From contig NC_022438.1 of assembly GCF_000470775.1 (NCBI RefSeq), positions 2,170,001-2,234,000 on the forward strand: 64,000 nucleotides of DNA, in the 5' to 3' direction. The translations under genes were made by a program, and so were the position numbers. The notes beneath the pieces were generated by a model that saw only the letters and a program-made list of their open reading frames with translations, ran no database searches and was not told the origin of the DNA. The stretch comes from Leifsonia xyli subsp. cynodontis DSM 46306. Lineage in GTDB: Bacteria > Actinomycetota > Actinomycetes > Actinomycetales > Microbacteriaceae. Position 1 is the stretch's first letter. Every line of letters starts with the position of its first letter. This document shows positions 16,772 to 26,846 of the stretch, piece after piece.

Positions 16772-17416
16772 CTACTGGCTGACAGAGCCGCCAGCGGCGA
16801 CGATCTTCTGCTGAGCGGAGCCGGAGACCTTATCGACCGCAACGTTCAGCTTAACCGCAATGTCCCCGTTACCGAGAACCTTGACTTTCTCGTTCTTGCG
16901 AACGGCGCCCTTGGCGACGAGATCGGCGACGGTGACGTCGCCGCCGGCCGGGTAGAGCTCGGCGAGCTTCTCCAGGTTGACCACCTGGTACTCGACGCGG
17001 AACGGGTTCTTGAACCCGCGCAGCTTCGGCGTCCGCATGTGGAACGGAAGCTGACCTCCCTGGAAGCCGGGGCGCACCTGATAGCGGGCCTTGGTTCCCT
17101 TGGTGCCGCGACCGGCCGTTTTGCCCTTGGAGCCCTCGCCGCGTCCGACGCGGGTCTTCTCCTTCTTGGCGCCGGCGGCGGGTCGCAGGTGGTGAACCTT
17201 CAGAACCTGCTCGCGCGGGGCGGCGACGTCCTTCTTGGCCGAGGCCTTCGCCGGCTTGGCGGCGACCGCCTCGTCCTTGGCGGCGGGAGCGGCCTTCGCC
17301 GGAGCCTTCTTGGCCGGAGCCGCAGCCGTCGCTTTCTCGGCGGCCGGCTTGGCGGCGGGCTTCTTGGCGGCGGCCGGCTTCGCGGCAGCCTCGTTCGTGG
17401 GCTTGTCGTCAGCCAT
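16772..17416 (-). CDS. rplO: 50S ribosomal protein L15 with Ala/Lys-rich N-terminal extension
   Basis: The L15 core begins at about residue 73 with [20 protein letters not shown] and includes [13 protein letters not shown] and [20 protein letters not shown]. In front lies a 65-70-residue histone-H1-like extension of Ala, Lys and Pro ([15 protein letters not shown]), making 214 residues against about 145-150 usually. The ATG at 17416 overlaps the rpmD stop (TAATG), which supports the long start. The extension is flexible and basic; a role in rRNA or DNA binding is only speculation. Confidence 0.95.
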   Translation of the reverse strand: MADDKPTNEAAAKPAAAKKPAAKPAAEKATAAAPAKKAPAKAAPAAKDEAVAAKPAKASAKKDVAAPREQVLKVHHLRPAAGAKKEKTRVGRGEGSKGKTAGRGTKGTKARYQVRPGFQGGQLPFHMRTPKLRGFKNPFRVEYQVVNLEKLAELYPAGGDVTVADLVAKGAVRKNEKVKVLGNGDIAVKLNVAVDKVSGSAQQKIVAAGGSVSQ

Positions 17417-17598
17417 TAGTCAATCTCCTCGACCTTCACCAGGTGGGCGACGGTCTTGACGTACCCGCGGTTCTGCGCGGTGTCCTCGCGGACGGTCACG
17501 TCGCCGATGCGCTTCAGTCCCAGGCTGCGCAGCGTGTCGCGCTGGTACTGCTTCTCGCTCACTTTCGACTTGATCTGTGTGATCTTCAGACGGGCCAT
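17416..17598 (-). CDS. rpmD: 50S ribosomal protein L30
   Basis: A 60-residue L30 ([20 protein letters not shown] to [11 protein letters not shown]). The frame is open far upstream, but this ATG matches the family and overlaps the rpsE stop codon by one base (TGATG). Its own stop overlaps the rplO start (TAATG). The tight packing of rpsE, rpmD and rplO indicates coupled translation. Confidence 0.96.
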   Translation of the reverse strand: MARLKITQIKSKVSEKQYQRDTLRSLGLKRIGDVTVREDTAQNRGYVKTVAHLVKVEEID

Positions 17599-18326
17599 CA
17601 GGCACCCACCTTCTCTGCGCCGGCCTTCTTCGCGGCAGCGGCGGCCTCGGCCGCGCGGGCCTCGATCTGCAACAGCTTCTCCGGCGCGACACGGTCGTAG
17701 TCCAGACCACGACGGGCGGCGACGGCACGCGGCTCTTCGAGCTGCTTGAGCGCCTCCACGGTGGCGTGGACGATGTTGATCGTGTTGGACGAACCGAGCG
17801 ACTTGCTCAGCACGTCGTGGATGCCGGCGCACTCCAGGACGGCGCGCACGGGACCACCCGCGATGACACCGGTACCGGCAGCGGCCGGGCGGAGGAGGAC
17901 AACGCCAGCGGCGGCCTCACCCTGCACCGGGTGCGGGATGGTGTTGGCGACGCGGGGGACGCGGAAGAAGTTCTTCTTCGCCTCCTCGACGCCCTTCGAG
18001 ATCGCGAGCGGCACCTCGCGGGCTTTGCCGTAGCCAACGCCCACCAGGCCGTTGCCGTCGCCGACGACCACGAGAGCGGTGAAGCTGAAGCGACGACCGC
18101 CCTTCACGACCTTCGAGACGCGGTTGATGGTGACGACGCGCTCCAGGAACTGGCTCTTGTCGGCGTCCCGGCTGCCACGGTCGCGGTTGGGGTTGCGCTC
18201 CCGGCCACCGCGGCGCGGCTCACGCTGCTCACGGTTGTTGTCGGTCGACGCAGCGGTCTCGACCGGCTGCGCGGTCTCCGTTACCTCAGCGGCCACGGTC
18301 TGCTCCTTGTTGTTCGTCTCGCTCAC
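17598..18326 (-). CDS. rpsE: 30S ribosomal protein S5, N-terminally extended
   Basis: S5, 242 residues from GTG 18326, which overlaps the rplR stop in GTGA. The first 60 residues are polar and rich in Asn, Arg and Glu ([20 protein letters not shown]), an extension common in actinobacteria. The double-stranded RNA-binding domain starts at [20 protein letters not shown], and the second domain contains [19 protein letters not shown]5 acts in decoding fidelity and the mRNA entry channel. Confidence 0.96.
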   Translation of the reverse strand: MSETNNKEQTVAAEVTETAQPVETAASTDNNREQREPRRGGRERNPNRDRGSRDADKSQFLERVVTINRVSKVVKGGRRFSFTALVVVGDGNGLVGVGYGKAREVPLAISKGVEEAKKNFFRVPRVANTIPHPVQGEAAAGVVLLRPAAAGTGVIAGGPVRAVLECAGIHDVLSKSLGSSNTINIVHATVEALKQLEEPRAVAARRGLDYDRVAPEKLLQIEARAAEAAAAAKKAGAEKVGA

Positions 18327-18694
18327 AGGTTCAGCCCGCCTTCGCGTGCGCCCTCGGCGACGGCGACCACACGGCCGGCGTACTGGCTGCCGCCGCGGTC
18401 GAAGACCACGGCCTCGACACCGGCGCTCTTCGCGCGCTCGGCGACGAGCTCACCCACCTTGCGGGCTTTGGCGGTCTTGTCGCCGTCGAAGCCTCGGAGG
18501 TCCGCTTCCATCGTGGATGCGGAGGCCAGTGTGCGGCCCTGGGCGTCGTCCACGACCTGCACGAAGACGTGGCGGGCCGAACGGGTGACCACCAGGCGCG
18601 GACGCAGCTCGGTGCCGACGATCTTCTTGCGCAGGCGGGTGTGACGACGGCCGCGAGCGGCCGCCTTGCTCTTTCCTCTGGTACCCAGAGCCAT
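18323..18694 (-). CDS. rplR: 50S ribosomal protein L18
   Basis: L18, 123 residues, a 5S rRNA-binding protein. It begins [20 protein letters not shown] and contains [20 protein letters not shown] and the C-terminal [20 protein letters not shown]. The stop codon overlaps the GTG of rpsE. Two bases separate it from rplF. Confidence 0.97.
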   Translation of the reverse strand: MALGTRGKSKAAARGRRHTRLRKKIVGTELRPRLVVTRSARHVFVQVVDDAQGRTLASASTMEADLRGFDGDKTAKARKVGELVAERAKSAGVEAVVFDRGGSQYAGRVVAVAEGAREGGLNL

Positions 18695-18696
18695 GA

Positions 18697-19233
18697 TTAT
18701 TTACCAGCCTTTCCGGCCTTGCGACGGACGACCTCGCCGGCGTAGCGCACGCCCTTGCCCTTGTACGGCTCGGGTTTACGGATCTTGCGGATGTTCGCGG
18801 CGATCTCGCCCACGGCCTGCTTGTCGATGCCGGCCACGGTGAGCTTGTTGTTGCCCTCGACCGTGAAAGTGATGCCGGCCGGCGGCTCGACGGTGACCGG
18901 GTGCGAGAAGCCGAGCGCGAACTCGACGGCCGCGCCCTTCTGGGCCACCCGATAACCGGTGCCGACGATCTCCAGGCCCTTGGAGTAGCCCTCGGTCACG
19001 CCGATGATTTTGTTGTTGAGGAGGGTGCGGGTGAGGCCGTGCAGCGAACGCGACTCGCGCTCGTCGTCCGGACGGGTGACCAGGACCTGGCCCTCCGAGA
19101 GTGTGACCTCGATCGGGCTCGCGACGGTGAGGCTGAGCTCGCCCTTCGGGCCTTTGACGGTGACGGCCTGGCCGTCGATCTTCACATCGACCCCGGCGGG
19201 GACGTCGATGGGCAGTCTTCCAATACGCGACAT
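18697..19233 (-). CDS. rplF: 50S ribosomal protein L6
   Basis: L6, 178 residues with its two repeated domains: [20 protein letters not shown] at the start, and the second domain with [19 protein letters not shown] and [18 protein letters not shown], the conserved RNA-contact loop. It lies near the factor-binding site at the base of the L7/L12 stalk. It is six bases after rpsH. Confidence 0.97.
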   Translation of the reverse strand: MSRIGRLPIDVPAGVDVKIDGQAVTVKGPKGELSLTVASPIEVTLSEGQVLVTRPDDERESRSLHGLTRTLLNNKIIGVTEGYSKGLEIVGTGYRVAQKGAAVEFALGFSHPVTVEPPAGITFTVEGNNKLTVAGIDKQAVGEIAANIRKIRKPEPYKGKGVRYAGEVVRRKAGKAGK

Positions 19234-19239
19234 GGCGGG

Positions 19240-19638
19240 TTACCACACGTAGGCGAGGACTTCCCCACCCACGCCCTTCTTCTCAGCCTGGCGGTCCGTG
19301 AGGAGCCCCGAGGAGGTGGACAGGATGGCGACGCCGAGCCCGCCGAGCACCTTGGGGAGCTCCGTGGACTTCGCGTAGACGCGGAGGCCGGGCTTGGAGA
19401 CGCGCTTGATACCGGCGATGGAACGCTCGCGGTTCGGACCGAACTTGAGGCTCAGCGTCAGGGTCTGGCCGACGCGCGCGTCGGCGACCTCCCACCCGGA
19501 GATGTAGCCCTCGGTGGTGAGGATCTCGGCGATGTGCGCTTTGAGCTTCGAGTGCGGCATCGACACGGTGTCGTGGTGGGCCGAGTTCGCGTTGCGTAAT
19601 CTGGTCAGCATGTCTGCGACCGGATCTGTCATTGTCAT
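19240..19638 (-). CDS. rpsH: 30S ribosomal protein S8
   Basis: S8, 132 residues: [20 protein letters not shown] and the conserved C-terminal block [21 protein letters not shown]8 binds 16S helix 21 and, in many bacteria, represses the spc operon. Here the gene follows a 118-bp gap after rplE with a strong hairpin in place of rpsN. An alternative start at the second Met (MTDPV) is possible. Confidence 0.96.
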   Translation of the reverse strand: MTMTDPVADMLTRLRNANSAHHDTVSMPHSKLKAHIAEILTTEGYISGWEVADARVGQTLTLSLKFGPNRERSIAGIKRVSKPGLRVYAKSTELPKVLGGLGVAILSTSSGLLTDRQAEKKGVGGEVLAYVW

Positions 19639-19704
19639 GTGCGGTTTTTCCTTCGTACACCAGGTTTCGTGCAGCCGTTACACGACTGACGACCTGTGGT
19701 GGGA

Positions 19705-19731
19705 GTGGGCCGGCCGGACCGGCCGGCCCAC
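19705..19731 (-). promoter_or_regulatory. 12-bp hairpin in rplE-rpsH gap
   Basis: GTGGGCCGGCCG (19705-19716) and CGGCCGGCCCAC (19720-19731) form a perfect 12-bp stem around GAC. It lies 25 bases after the rplE stop in the slot where rpsN usually sits. It may be a partial terminator, a processing site, or an S8/L5 regulatory structure. Confidence 0.5.
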
Positions 19732-19756
19732 AAGTAGACAAGGCTACTAGGTTTCC

Positions 19757-20359
19757 CTAGTTCGCCGCCTCCACGGAACGGAAGGGGAAGCCGAGCTGCT
19801 TGAGCAGCGCGCGGCCCTCCTCGTCGTTCTTGGCGGTGGTCACGACCGTAATGTCCATACCGCGGACGCGGTCGATCCTGTCCTGGTTGATCTCGTGGAA
19901 CATCGACTGCTCCGTGAGACCGAACGTGTAGTTGCCGGTGCCGTCGAACTGCTTGTCGCTCAGGCCGCGGAAGTCCCGGATGCGGGGCAGGGCGAGCGAG
20001 AGCAGCCGGTCGAGGAACTCCCACATCCGGTCGCCGCGCAGCGTGACGTGCGCGCCGATCGGCTGACCTTCGCGCAGCTTGAACTGCGCGATGGACTTGC
20101 GGGCCTTGGTGACCTGCGGCTTCTGGCCTGTGATCAGGGTGAGGTCGCTGATCGCGCCGTCGATGACCTTGCCGTCGCGAGCCGCCTCGCCGACGCCCAT
20201 GTTGACGACAATCTTCACCAGACCGGGCACCTGATGCACGTTGGTGAAGCCGAAGTCGCCCTGGAGCTGCTTGGCGATCTCGTTCTTGTACTTCTGCTTC
20301 AGGCGCGGCTGGCTAGCTTTGACAGACGCCGCGCCAGCGGCGGTTGCAGTGTCAGTCAT
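19757..20359 (-). CDS. rplE: 50S ribosomal protein L5
   Basis: L5, 200 residues, binding 5S rRNA and the P-site tRNA loop. Motifs include [40 protein letters not shown] and [20 protein letters not shown]. The N-terminus carries about 18 extra residues ([20 protein letters not shown]), compatible with actinobacterial L5. It follows rplX by two bases and is the last gene before the hairpin-containing gap. Confidence 0.96.
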   Translation of the reverse strand: MTDTATAAGAASVKASQPRLKQKYKNEIAKQLQGDFGFTNVHQVPGLVKIVVNMGVGEAARDGKVIDGAISDLTLITGQKPQVTKARKSIAQFKLREGQPIGAHVTLRGDRMWEFLDRLLSLALPRIRDFRGLSDKQFDGTGNYTFGLTEQSMFHEINQDRIDRVRGMDITVVTTAKNDEEGRALLKQLGFPFRSVEAAN

Positions 20360-20361
20360 TT

Positions 20362-20721
20362 TTACAGGTCCTTACCAGACTTCTTGGCGTAACGAACGCG
20401 GACCGTCTTGGTGACGCCGTCCTTCGTAACGGTCTCGGTGCGGAAGCCGACGCGGGTCGGCTTCTTGGTCTCGGGGTCGACCAGGGCCACGTTGGAGACG
20501 TGGATCGAGGCCTCGTGGGTCTCGATGCCGCCGGTCTTCGTGCCACGCTGCGTCTGGCCGACGCGGACGTGCTTGGTGACGAAGTTGACGCCCTCGACGA
20601 TCACACGGTTCTTCTCCACGAGGACCTCGATGACGCGCCCCTGCTTGCCGCGGTCACCGCCACGGGCCTGCGAGCGGCCCGTGATGACCTCGACGAGGTC
20701 GCCCTTCTTGATGTTCGCCAT
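20362..20721 (-). CDS. rplX: 50S ribosomal protein L24
   Basis: L24, 119 residues, an assembly initiator near the exit tunnel. It begins [20 protein letters not shown] with the KOW motif [20 protein letters not shown], and ends [13 protein letters not shown]. Packed between rplN (3-bp gap) and rplE (2-bp gap). Confidence 0.97.
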   Translation of the reverse strand: MANIKKGDLVEVITGRSQARGGDRGKQGRVIEVLVEKNRVIVEGVNFVTKHVRVGQTQRGTKTGGIETHEASIHVSNVALVDPETKKPTRVGFRTETVTKDGVTKTVRVRYAKKSGKDL

Positions 20722-20724
20722 GGC

Positions 20725-21093
20725 TTACAGCACCTCCGGAGCGAGCGAGATGATCTTCATGAACTTCTTGTCGCGGAGCTCACGGCCGACCGGGCCGAAG
20801 ATACGGGTGCCACGGGGGTCACCGTCGTTCTTCAGGATCACGGCGGCGTTCTCGTCGAACTTGATGTAGGAGCCGTCCGTGCGCCGGGTGTTCTTCCGAG
20901 TGCGCACGATGACGGCCTTGACGACATCGCCCTTCTTGACGTTTCCGCCGGGGATGGCGTCCTTGACCGTGGCGACGATGACGTCGCCCAGCCCCGCGTA
21001 CCGACGGCCGGAGCCGCCGAGCACGCGAATGGTCAGGAGTTCCTTGGCGCCCGTGTTGTCGGCGACCTTGAGTCGGGATTCCTGCTGAATCAC
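20725..21093 (-). CDS. rplN: 50S ribosomal protein L14
   Basis: L14, 122 residues, with the near-invariant start [20 protein letters not shown] and the end [11 protein letters not shown]. It forms part of the intersubunit bridge with 16S rRNA. GTG at 21093 overlaps the rpsQ stop (GTGA), indicating coupling. Confidence 0.97.
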   Translation of the reverse strand: MIQQESRLKVADNTGAKELLTIRVLGGSGRRYAGLGDVIVATVKDAIPGGNVKKGDVVKAVIVRTRKNTRRTDGSYIKFDENAAVILKNDGDPRGTRIFGPVGRELRDKKFMKIISLAPEVL

Positions 21094-21395
21094 TTGGCCT
21101 TCTCCAGAATCTCAACCAGGCGCCAGCGCTTGCTGGCGCTCAGGGGGCGGGTCTCGTTGATGAGGACGAGGTCGCCGATGCCGGCGGTGTTGTTCTCATC
21201 GTGCGCCTTCACCTTGGAGGTGCGGCGCAGGACCTTGCCGTACAGCGGGTGCTTCACACGGTCTTCGACCTCGACGACGATGGTCTTGTCCATCTTGTCG
21301 CTGACGACGTAGCCGCGACGGGCCTTCCGGTAGCCACGGACGAGGGCCTCATCGGCCGCCGGCTCCACAGCCGTGGCCTTGGTGGTCTCAGCCAT
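21090..21395 (-). CDS. rpsQ: 30S ribosomal protein S17
   Basis: S17, 101 residues. The core starts at about residue 22 with [20 protein letters not shown] and ends with [14 protein letters not shown]. The first 20 residues ([16 protein letters not shown]) are an Ala/Glu extension. The start overlaps the rpmC stop by one base. An OB-fold protein that binds 16S rRNA early in assembly. Confidence 0.96.
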   Translation of the reverse strand: MAETTKATAVEPAADEALVRGYRKARRGYVVSDKMDKTIVVEVEDRVKHPLYGKVLRRTSKVKAHDENNTAGIGDLVLINETRPLSASKRWRLVEILEKAK

Positions 21396-21739
21396 TACTT
21401 GGCCTCCTCAGTCTCGGTCTCGGCGATCTCGGCGGCCGCGGGGGCCTCCGTCTCCGCCTTGGACTTCGCTGCCTTCTTGGCAGGCTTCTTGGCGGGCTCA
21501 GCCTCGACCGGAGCCGGGGTGGCCCGGATCCCGAGCTCGCGCTCGCGGATCACGGTGTAGATGCGAGCGATGTCGCGCTTCACGGCGCGCAGGCGGCCGT
21601 GGCTCTCGAGCTGGCCGGTGGCCGACTGGAAGCGCAGGTTGAACAGCTCTTCCTTGGCCTTCTTCAGCTCGTCGATGAGACGCTCGTCTTCAAAGGTGTC
21701 GAGCTCGCTGGGGGCGAGCTCCTTGGTGCCGATCGCCAT
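21395..21739 (-). CDS. rpmC: 50S ribosomal protein L29 with low-complexity tail
   Basis: L29 core ([20 protein letters not shown] to [20 protein letters not shown]) occupies about residues 1-80 and contains the helical hairpin with [14 protein letters not shown]. It is followed by about 35 residues of Ala, Lys, Pro and Glu ([20 protein letters not shown]), so 114 residues against the usual 60-80. The start at 21739 overlaps the rplP stop. L29 lies at the tunnel exit, where trigger factor and SRP dock; the tail may protrude there. Confidence 0.94.
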   Translation of the reverse strand: MAIGTKELAPSELDTFEDERLIDELKKAKEELFNLRFQSATGQLESHGRLRAVKRDIARIYTVIRERELGIRATPAPVEAEPAKKPAKKAAKSKAETEAPAAAEIAETETEEAK

Positions 21740-22158
21740 TACGCGTCGCCCTCCTCGCGCTTGATGATGCGTGCCTTGAGGGGCAGCTTGTGGATTGCAC
21801 GGGTCATCGCCTCGCGAGCGAGGTCCTCGGAGACGCCCGAGACCTCGAAGAGGACGCGACCCGGCTTGACGTTGGCGACCCACCACTCCGGCGAGCCCTT
21901 ACCGGAACCCATGCGGGTCTCGGCCGGCTTCTTGGTGAGCGGACGGTCGGGGTAGATGTTGATCCACACCTTGCCGCCACGCTTGATGTGACGCGTCATG
22001 GCGATACGAGCGGACTCGATCTGACGGTTGGTCACATAAGCGGGGGTCAGGGCCTGGATGCCGAACTCACCGAAGGAGACCTTGGTGCCACCAGTGGCCT
22101 GGCCGGAACGGCCAGGGTGGTGCTGCTTGCGGTGCTTGACTCTGCGTGGGATCAACAT
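21739..22158 (-). CDS. rplP: 50S ribosomal protein L16
   Basis: L16, 139 residues: [20 protein letters not shown], then [20 protein letters not shown], the conserved loop approaching the A-site tRNA elbow. Two bases after rpsC; its stop overlaps the rpmC start. No unusual features. Confidence 0.97.
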   Translation of the reverse strand: MLIPRRVKHRKQHHPGRSGQATGGTKVSFGEFGIQALTPAYVTNRQIESARIAMTRHIKRGGKVWINIYPDRPLTKKPAETRMGSGKGSPEWWVANVKPGRVLFEVSGVSEDLAREAMTRAIHKLPLKARIIKREEGDA

Positions 22159-22160
22159 GG

Positions 22161-22931
22161 TTATGCCTCAACTCCTGCTGCGGCCGGCGCGGCCTGGGCT
22201 TCGGGCGCGTTGCTCCCCCGGCCACCGCGGCGCGGACGGTCGTTGCGCTCGCGCGACGGCTTGACGTTCGCCTGCTCGCGAGCCAGTTCCTTGTTCGTGA
22301 TGTCGCCCTTGTAGATCCACACCTTGACACCGATGCGACAGAAGGTGGTCTTGGCCTCGTAAAAGCCGTAGTCGATGTTGGCGCGGAGGGTGTGCAGCGG
22401 CACACGGCCTTCGCGGTAGAACTCGGAGCGGCTCATCTCGGCCCCGCCGAGACGGCCCGACACCTGGATGCGGACGCCCTTGGCGCCGGCGCGCTGCGCG
22501 CCCTGGAGGCCCTTGCGCATCGCGCGGCGGAACGCCACGCGGGCGGCGAGCTGCTCCGCGATGCCCTGCGCGACGAGCTGGGCGTCGGCCTCGGGGTTCT
22601 TGACCTCGAGAATGTTCAGCTGGATCTGCTTGCCCGAGAGCTTCTCGAGATCGGCGCGGATGCGCTCGGCCTCGGCGCCGCGGCGACCGATCACGATGCC
22701 CGGACGGGCCGTGTGGATGTCGACGCGGACGCGGTCGCGAGTGCGCTCGATCTCGATGCGCGAGACACCCGCGCGGTCGAGCGAGGTCTTCAGCAGTGTG
22801 CGGATCTTGACGTCCTCGGCCAGGTAGTCGCTGTAGCGCTGACCCTTCTTCGTGCTGTCGGAGAACCACCGCGACACATGGTCGGTGGTGATGCCCAGAC
22901 GGAAGCCATACGGGTTGACTTTCTGACCCAT
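22161..22931 (-). CDS. rpsC: 30S ribosomal protein S3
   Basis: S3, 256 residues: [20 protein letters not shown] at the start, a KH domain with [19 protein letters not shown], and a C-terminal domain with [12 protein letters not shown] further 45 residues form an Arg/Gly- and Ala-rich tail ([18 protein letters not shown]). S3 lines the mRNA entry tunnel. The start overlaps the rplV stop by one base. Confidence 0.97.
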   Translation of the reverse strand: MGQKVNPYGFRLGITTDHVSRWFSDSTKKGQRYSDYLAEDVKIRTLLKTSLDRAGVSRIEIERTRDRVRVDIHTARPGIVIGRRGAEAERIRADLEKLSGKQIQLNILEVKNPEADAQLVAQGIAEQLAARVAFRRAMRKGLQGAQRAGAKGVRIQVSGRLGGAEMSRSEFYREGRVPLHTLRANIDYGFYEAKTTFCRIGVKVWIYKGDITNKELAREQANVKPSRERNDRPRRGGRGSNAPEAQAAPAAAGVEA

Positions 22932-23341
22932 TAGTTGCTCGCCTTCTTCACAGTGCTGGCCTTCTTAGCTGGCTGGGCGACCTCAGCCTCATCCGGCGTC
23001 GCGAGGACGACGGTGATGTGGCTGGTGCGCTTGTTGATGCGGAAGGCACGGCCCTGAGCGCGCGGCTGGAACCGCTTCAGGGTGGTCCCTTCGTCCACGA
23101 AGGCACGGCTCACGTAGAGGTCCTGCTCATCCAGGTAGGTGTTGGTCTGGTCGGCCTTGACGCGCGCATTGGCGATGGCCGACGCGACCAGCTTGTACAC
23201 CGGCTCGCTCGCGCCCTGCGGGGCGAACCTCAGGATGGCCAGGGCCTCCTGGGCCTGCTTGCCGCGGATCAGGTTGACGACGCGACGGGCCTTCATGGGG
23301 GTGACGCGGATGTGTCGCACACGTGCGATCGACTCCACCAT
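22931..23341 (-). CDS. rplV: 50S ribosomal protein L22
   Basis: L22, 136 residues: [20 protein letters not shown] near the start and the tunnel-lining hairpin with [20 protein letters not shown], ending with a short Ala/Lys tail. It reaches into the peptide exit tunnel, where macrolide-resistance changes occur in other bacteria. The gap to rpsS is 26 bp. Confidence 0.97.
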   Translation of the reverse strand: MVESIARVRHIRVTPMKARRVVNLIRGKQAQEALAILRFAPQGASEPVYKLVASAIANARVKADQTNTYLDEQDLYVSRAFVDEGTTLKRFQPRAQGRAFRINKRTSHITVVLATPDEAEVAQPAKKASTVKKASN

Positions 23342-23356
23342 TTCTCTCCTCCTTTT

Positions 23357-23379
23357 CGTCGCCGCGATTAGCGGCGACG
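23357..23379 (-). promoter_or_regulatory. Hairpin straddling the rpsS stop codon
   Basis: CGTCGCCGC (23357-23365) and GCGGCGACG (23371-23379) are perfect 9-bp inverted repeats with a 5-base loop containing most of the rpsS stop codon. It precedes the rplV ribosome binding site and could affect translation termination or coupling. Confidence 0.35.
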
Positions 23380-23649
23380 ACCCTTCTTGTCGTCCTTCAC
23401 GTGACCGCGGAAGGTGCGCGTCGGCGCGAACTCGCCGAGCTTGTGACCGACCATGGTCTCGGTGACGAACACCGGGATGTGCTTGCGACCGTCATGCACC
23501 GCGATCGTGTGGCCGAGCATGGCCGGGACGATCATCGAGCGGCGCGACCAGGTCTTGATCACGTTCTTGCTGTTGGCCTCGTTCGCGGCGACCACCTTGC
23601 GAAACAGGTGCTCGTCGACGAAGGGGCCCTTCTTGAGACTGCGTGGCAT
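23368..23649 (-). CDS. rpsS: 30S ribosomal protein S19
   Basis: S19, 93 residues: [20 protein letters not shown], then [20 protein letters not shown] and the end [12 protein letters not shown]. It sits in the 30S head with S13. It follows rplB by 12 bp. A hairpin overlaps its stop codon. Confidence 0.97.
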   Translation of the reverse strand: MPRSLKKGPFVDEHLFRKVVAANEANSKNVIKTWSRRSMIVPAMLGHTIAVHDGRKHIPVFVTETMVGHKLGEFAPTRTFRGHVKDDKKGRRR

Positions 23650-23661
23650 CTTCTCGAACTC

Positions 23662-24501
23662 CTACTTGCGCTTCTTGCCGGCGTTGCGGCGGCGAACGAT
23701 GAGCTTGTCGCTCTCCTTGTTGGGGTGGCGCGTGCGGCCTTCCTTCTGGCCCCACGGGCTGACCGGGTGACGACCACCGGAGGTCTTGCCCTCACCGCCA
23801 CCGTGCGGGTGGTCGATCGGGTTCATCGCGACACCGCGGACGGTCGGGCGCACGCCCTTCCAGCGCATGCGGCCGGCCTTGCCCCAGTTGATGTTCGACT
23901 GCTCGGCGTTGCCGACCTCGCCGATCGTGGCGCGGCAGCGCGCGTCGACGTTGCGGACCTCGCCCGAGGGGAGGCGCAGCTGGGCGTAAGGGCCGTCCTT
24001 CGCGACGAGACGCACCGAGGAGCCAGCGGAGCGGGCCAGCTTGGCGCCACCGCCCGGCTTGAGCTCGATCGCGTGGACGACGGTGCCGGTCGGGATGTTG
24101 CGCAGCGGCAGGTTGTTGCCCGGCTTAATGTCCGCGCCAGCGCCCGACTCGACGATGTCGCCCTGCTTGAGACCGGCGGGCGCCAGGATGTAGCGCTTGG
24201 TGCCGTCCAGGAAGTGCAGGAGCGCGATACGAGCTGTGCGGTTCGGGTCGTACTCGATGTGGGCGACCTTGGCGTTCACGCCGTCCTTGTCATTGCGACG
24301 GAAGTCGATGACGCGGTACTGGCGCTTGTGGCCACCACCGATGTGACGGGTCGTGATGCGGCCCTGGTTGTTGCGGCCACCACTCTTCGACAGCGGCCGG
24401 AGAAGGGACTTCTCCGGCGTCGAGCGGGTGATCTCGGCGAAGTCAGCGACCGAGGAGCCGCGACGACCGGGGGTCGTGGGCTTGTAGTTACGAATAGCCA
24501 T
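23662..24501 (-). CDS. rplB: 50S ribosomal protein L2
   Basis: L2, 279 residues, essential for peptidyl-transferase assembly. The N-terminal RNA-binding part includes [20 protein letters not shown], and the C-terminal loop [20 protein letters not shown] contains the conserved His near the active centre. Ends [11 protein letters not shown]. 24 bp after rplW. Confidence 0.98.
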   Translation of the reverse strand: MAIRNYKPTTPGRRGSSVADFAEITRSTPEKSLLRPLSKSGGRNNQGRITTRHIGGGHKRQYRVIDFRRNDKDGVNAKVAHIEYDPNRTARIALLHFLDGTKRYILAPAGLKQGDIVESGAGADIKPGNNLPLRNIPTGTVVHAIELKPGGGAKLARSAGSSVRLVAKDGPYAQLRLPSGEVRNVDARCRATIGEVGNAEQSNINWGKAGRMRWKGVRPTVRGVAMNPIDHPHGGGEGKTSGGRHPVSPWGQKEGRTRHPNKESDKLIVRRRNAGKKRK

Positions 24502-24525
24502 GTCTGTCTTCCTCTAATCCTTCGC

Positions 24526-24825
24526 TCAGCCGACGGCCGTGAAGATGTCGATGGAACCGGACTTCAGCGTGACGATGGCACGCTTGGTGTCCTTGCGCTT
24601 GCCGAGGCCGAACTTGGTGCGGCGGGTCTTGCCCTGACGGTTCAGGGTGTTCACCGATGCGACCTCGACCTTGAAGATCGACTCGATGGCGAGCTTGATC
24701 TCGGCCTTGTTGGAACGCGGGTCGACGAGGAAGGTGTACTTGCCCTCGTCGATCAGGCCGTAGCTCTTCTCGGAGACGACCGGGGCGATGATGACGTCGC
24801 GCGGGTCCTTGTTGACGGCGGCCAT
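24526..24825 (-). CDS. rplW: 50S ribosomal protein L23
   Basis: L23, 99 residues ([20 protein letters not shown] to [13 protein letters not shown]), with the extended loop [20 protein letters not shown] entering the rRNA. Located at the tunnel exit, it is a docking point for trigger factor and SRP. The start overlaps the rplD stop (TGATG). Confidence 0.97.
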   Translation of the reverse strand: MAAVNKDPRDVIIAPVVSEKSYGLIDEGKYTFLVDPRSNKAEIKLAIESIFKVEVASVNTLNRQGKTRRTKFGLGKRKDTKRAIVTLKSGSIDIFTAVG

Positions 24826-25490
24826 CAGGCGTTCACCTCTTCCTTCTTGGTCGCAGCGCTGGTGGACTTGGCTGCGATGAAGCCCTCGAGCGCGGCCTGG
24901 GTGAAGACGATGTCGTCGCTCACCAGCACGTCGTAGGCGTTCAGCTGGTCGTAGGTCAGCGCATGCACGGACGCGATGTTGCGCACGCTCTTGAAAGCGA
25001 GTTCGTCGTCGCGCTCCAGCACGACGAGGACGTGCTTCGAGGTGGCGACGCCGCTCAGCAGCTCCACGACGGCCTTGGTCGAGGGGGCTTCACCGGCGGT
25101 GAAGGCCTGGACGGCGTGGATGCGGCTGCCGCGAGCGCGGTCCGAGAGAGCGCCGAGCAGAGCGGCGGCGATCATCCTCTTGGGGGTGCGCTGCGAGTAG
25201 TCGCGCGGCGTCGGTCCGTGGACGATGCCACCACCGGTCATCTGGGGAGCGCGGATCGAGCCCTGACGAGCACGGCCGGTGCCCTTCTGCTTGAACGGCT
25301 TGCGGCCGGCGCCGGAGACCTCGCCACGACCCTTGGTCTTGTGCGTGCCCTGGCGAGCCGCGGCGAGCTGCGCCGTGACGACCTGGTGGATCAGCGGGAT
25401 GTTGGTCTGAACGTCGAACAGGGAGTCGGGAAGCTCGACGGAGCCGGCCTTCTTGCCCTTGAGGTCGACGACGTCAATCGAGGTAGCCAT
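24825..25490 (-). CDS. rplD: 50S ribosomal protein L4
   Basis: L4, 221 residues. The long internal loop [20 protein letters not shown] and [18 protein letters not shown] reaches the exit tunnel; the globular part surrounds it. In enterobacteria L4 also regulates the S10 operon; whether it does here is unknown. Starts four bases after the rplC stop. The C-terminus has a short polar tail ([12 protein letters not shown]). Confidence 0.97.
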   Translation of the reverse strand: MATSIDVVDLKGKKAGSVELPDSLFDVQTNIPLIHQVVTAQLAAARQGTHKTKGRGEVSGAGRKPFKQKGTGRARQGSIRAPQMTGGGIVHGPTPRDYSQRTPKRMIAAALLGALSDRARGSRIHAVQAFTAGEAPSTKAVVELLSGVATSKHVLVVLERDDELAFKSVRNIASVHALTYDQLNAYDVLVSDDIVFTQAALEGFIAAKSTSAATKKEEVNA

Positions 25491-25494
25491 GAGC

Positions 25495-26154
25495 TTAGGC
25501 CCCCTTCACTGCGTTGCGGACGAAAACGATGCGGCCGCGCGCACCGGGAACGGCGCCCTTGACCAGCAGCAGGCCCTTCTCGGCGTCGATGGCCTGCACC
25601 GTGAGGTTCAGGACGGTGACGCGCTCGCCGCCCATGCGACCGGCCATGCGCATGCCCTTGAAGACACGGCTGGGGGTCGAGGAGGCGCCGATGGAGCCCG
25701 GCTTGCGGTGGTTGCGGTGCGCACCGTGCGAGGCGGAGACGCCCTGGAAGTTGTGGCGCTTCATGACGCCGGCGAAGCCCTTGCCCTTCGAGGTGCCGAC
25801 GACATCGACCAGCTGGCCGGCCTCGAAGGTGCTGTCGACGGTGAGCTCCTGGCCGGCCGAGTACTCGGCGGCGTCGGCGGTGCGGACCTCGGTCAGGTGA
25901 CGGCGCGGCGTGACGCCGGCCTTGTCGAAGTGGCCGGCGGAGGGCTTGTTGACCTTGCGCGGGTCGATCTGGCCGTAGGCGATCTGGACGGCATTGTAGC
26001 CGTCGGCCTCGGGGGTGCGGACCTGGGTCACGACGTTCGGCGTGATCTCGATGACGGTCACGGGGATGAGCTTGTTGTTCTCGTCCCAGACCTGGGTCAT
26101 GCCGAGCTTCTTGCCGAGGAGGCCACGGGAGGTCTTGGTGTCGATGGTGGACAT
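25495..26154 (-). CDS. rplC: 50S ribosomal protein L3
   Basis: L3, 219 residues from ATG 26154 ([20 protein letters not shown]). The frame is open 59 codons further upstream, but that overlaps rpsJ and is unrelated. Conserved parts are [20 protein letters not shown] and [20 protein letters not shown], the loop approaching the peptidyl transferase centre. Fourteen bases after rpsJ. Confidence 0.97.
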   Translation of the reverse strand: MSTIDTKTSRGLLGKKLGMTQVWDENNKLIPVTVIEITPNVVTQVRTPEADGYNAVQIAYGQIDPRKVNKPSAGHFDKAGVTPRRHLTEVRTADAAEYSAGQELTVDSTFEAGQLVDVVGTSKGKGFAGVMKRHNFQGVSASHGAHRNHRKPGSIGASSTPSRVFKGMRMAGRMGGERVTVLNLTVQAIDAEKGLLLVKGAVPGARGRIVFVRNAVKGA

Positions 26155-26168
26155 AGCGGCACTCCCCC

Positions 26169-26477
26169 TTAGAGCTTGATCTCGATGTTGACGTCGGCCG
26201 GCAGGTCGAGACGCATGAGCGAGTCGACGGCCTTCGGCGTCGGGTCGATGATGTCGATCAGCCGCTTGTGCGTGCGCATCTCGAAGTGCTCGCGGCTGTC
26301 CTTGTACTTGTGGGGCGAACGGATGACGCACACCACGTTCTTCTCGGTGGGAAGCGGCACCGGCCCGACGACGGTCGCGCCGGCACGGGTCACCGTGTCG
26401 ACGATCTTGCGCGCCGAGGTGTCGAGACCAGCGTGGTCGTACGATTTAAGCCGAATGCGGATCTTCTGTCCCGCCAT
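26169..26477 (-). CDS. rpsJ: 30S ribosomal protein S10
   Basis: S10, 102 residues from ATG 26477 ([20 protein letters not shown]), with the assembly loop [20 protein letters not shown] and end DVNIEIKL. It heads the S10 operon, and also doubles as a transcription antitermination factor in other bacteria. The next gene upstream lies 369 bases away, leaving a long leader. Confidence 0.97.
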   Translation of the reverse strand: MAGQKIRIRLKSYDHAGLDTSARKIVDTVTRAGATVVGPVPLPTEKNVVCVIRSPHKYKDSREHFEMRTHKRLIDIIDPTPKAVDSLMRLDLPADVNIEIKL

Positions 26478-26846
26478 GTTGCGACTCTCTCTCTTGTTAT
26501 GGCGTCGTACGAAGAACTCTCCTCGGGGGGAGTGCTCTCGCATTGGACGCGGTGCGACGAACGCAGGGGAACGCCACTGTTTATCTGTCAACTCTCCGGC
26601 CTCGCCTCTGGGAGTTTCTCCCGGCCGGAAGACAGGGATGAACCGTGTTCTCCGAGGTAGCCGATGTGAGCGTGTCCTGCTGCCTGCGGCCTAACCATCC
26701 GTCCGCGGGTCCGGAGACTCTCGCGCTGGGCTATGCACAACCTGGCAGTGATCCGTTCGGAGCGCGCACTCGCACACTCGTTCCGAAATGTTCAACCCGT
26801 CAAGTTTGCCAGATTCCGGCCAGTGCTGCAACCCGGGCGTGTCGCG
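26478..26846 (-). promoter_or_regulatory. Leader/promoter region of the S10 operon
   Basis: There is no gene in this 369-base gap. On the minus strand it holds a TTGACA at 26591-26586 without a convincing -10 at the right distance, and nested inverted repeats around 26597-26628 (CCGGCC with GGCCGG, and GGGAG with CTCCC around TTT). These fit a structured 5' leader. An exact transcription start cannot be read from the sequence. Confidence 0.4.

Noticed and set aside
26563..26591. TTGACA as S10 operon promoter
   Set aside because: The -35 is good but no acceptable -10 occurs 16-19 bases downstream; kept only as a note in the leader entry.
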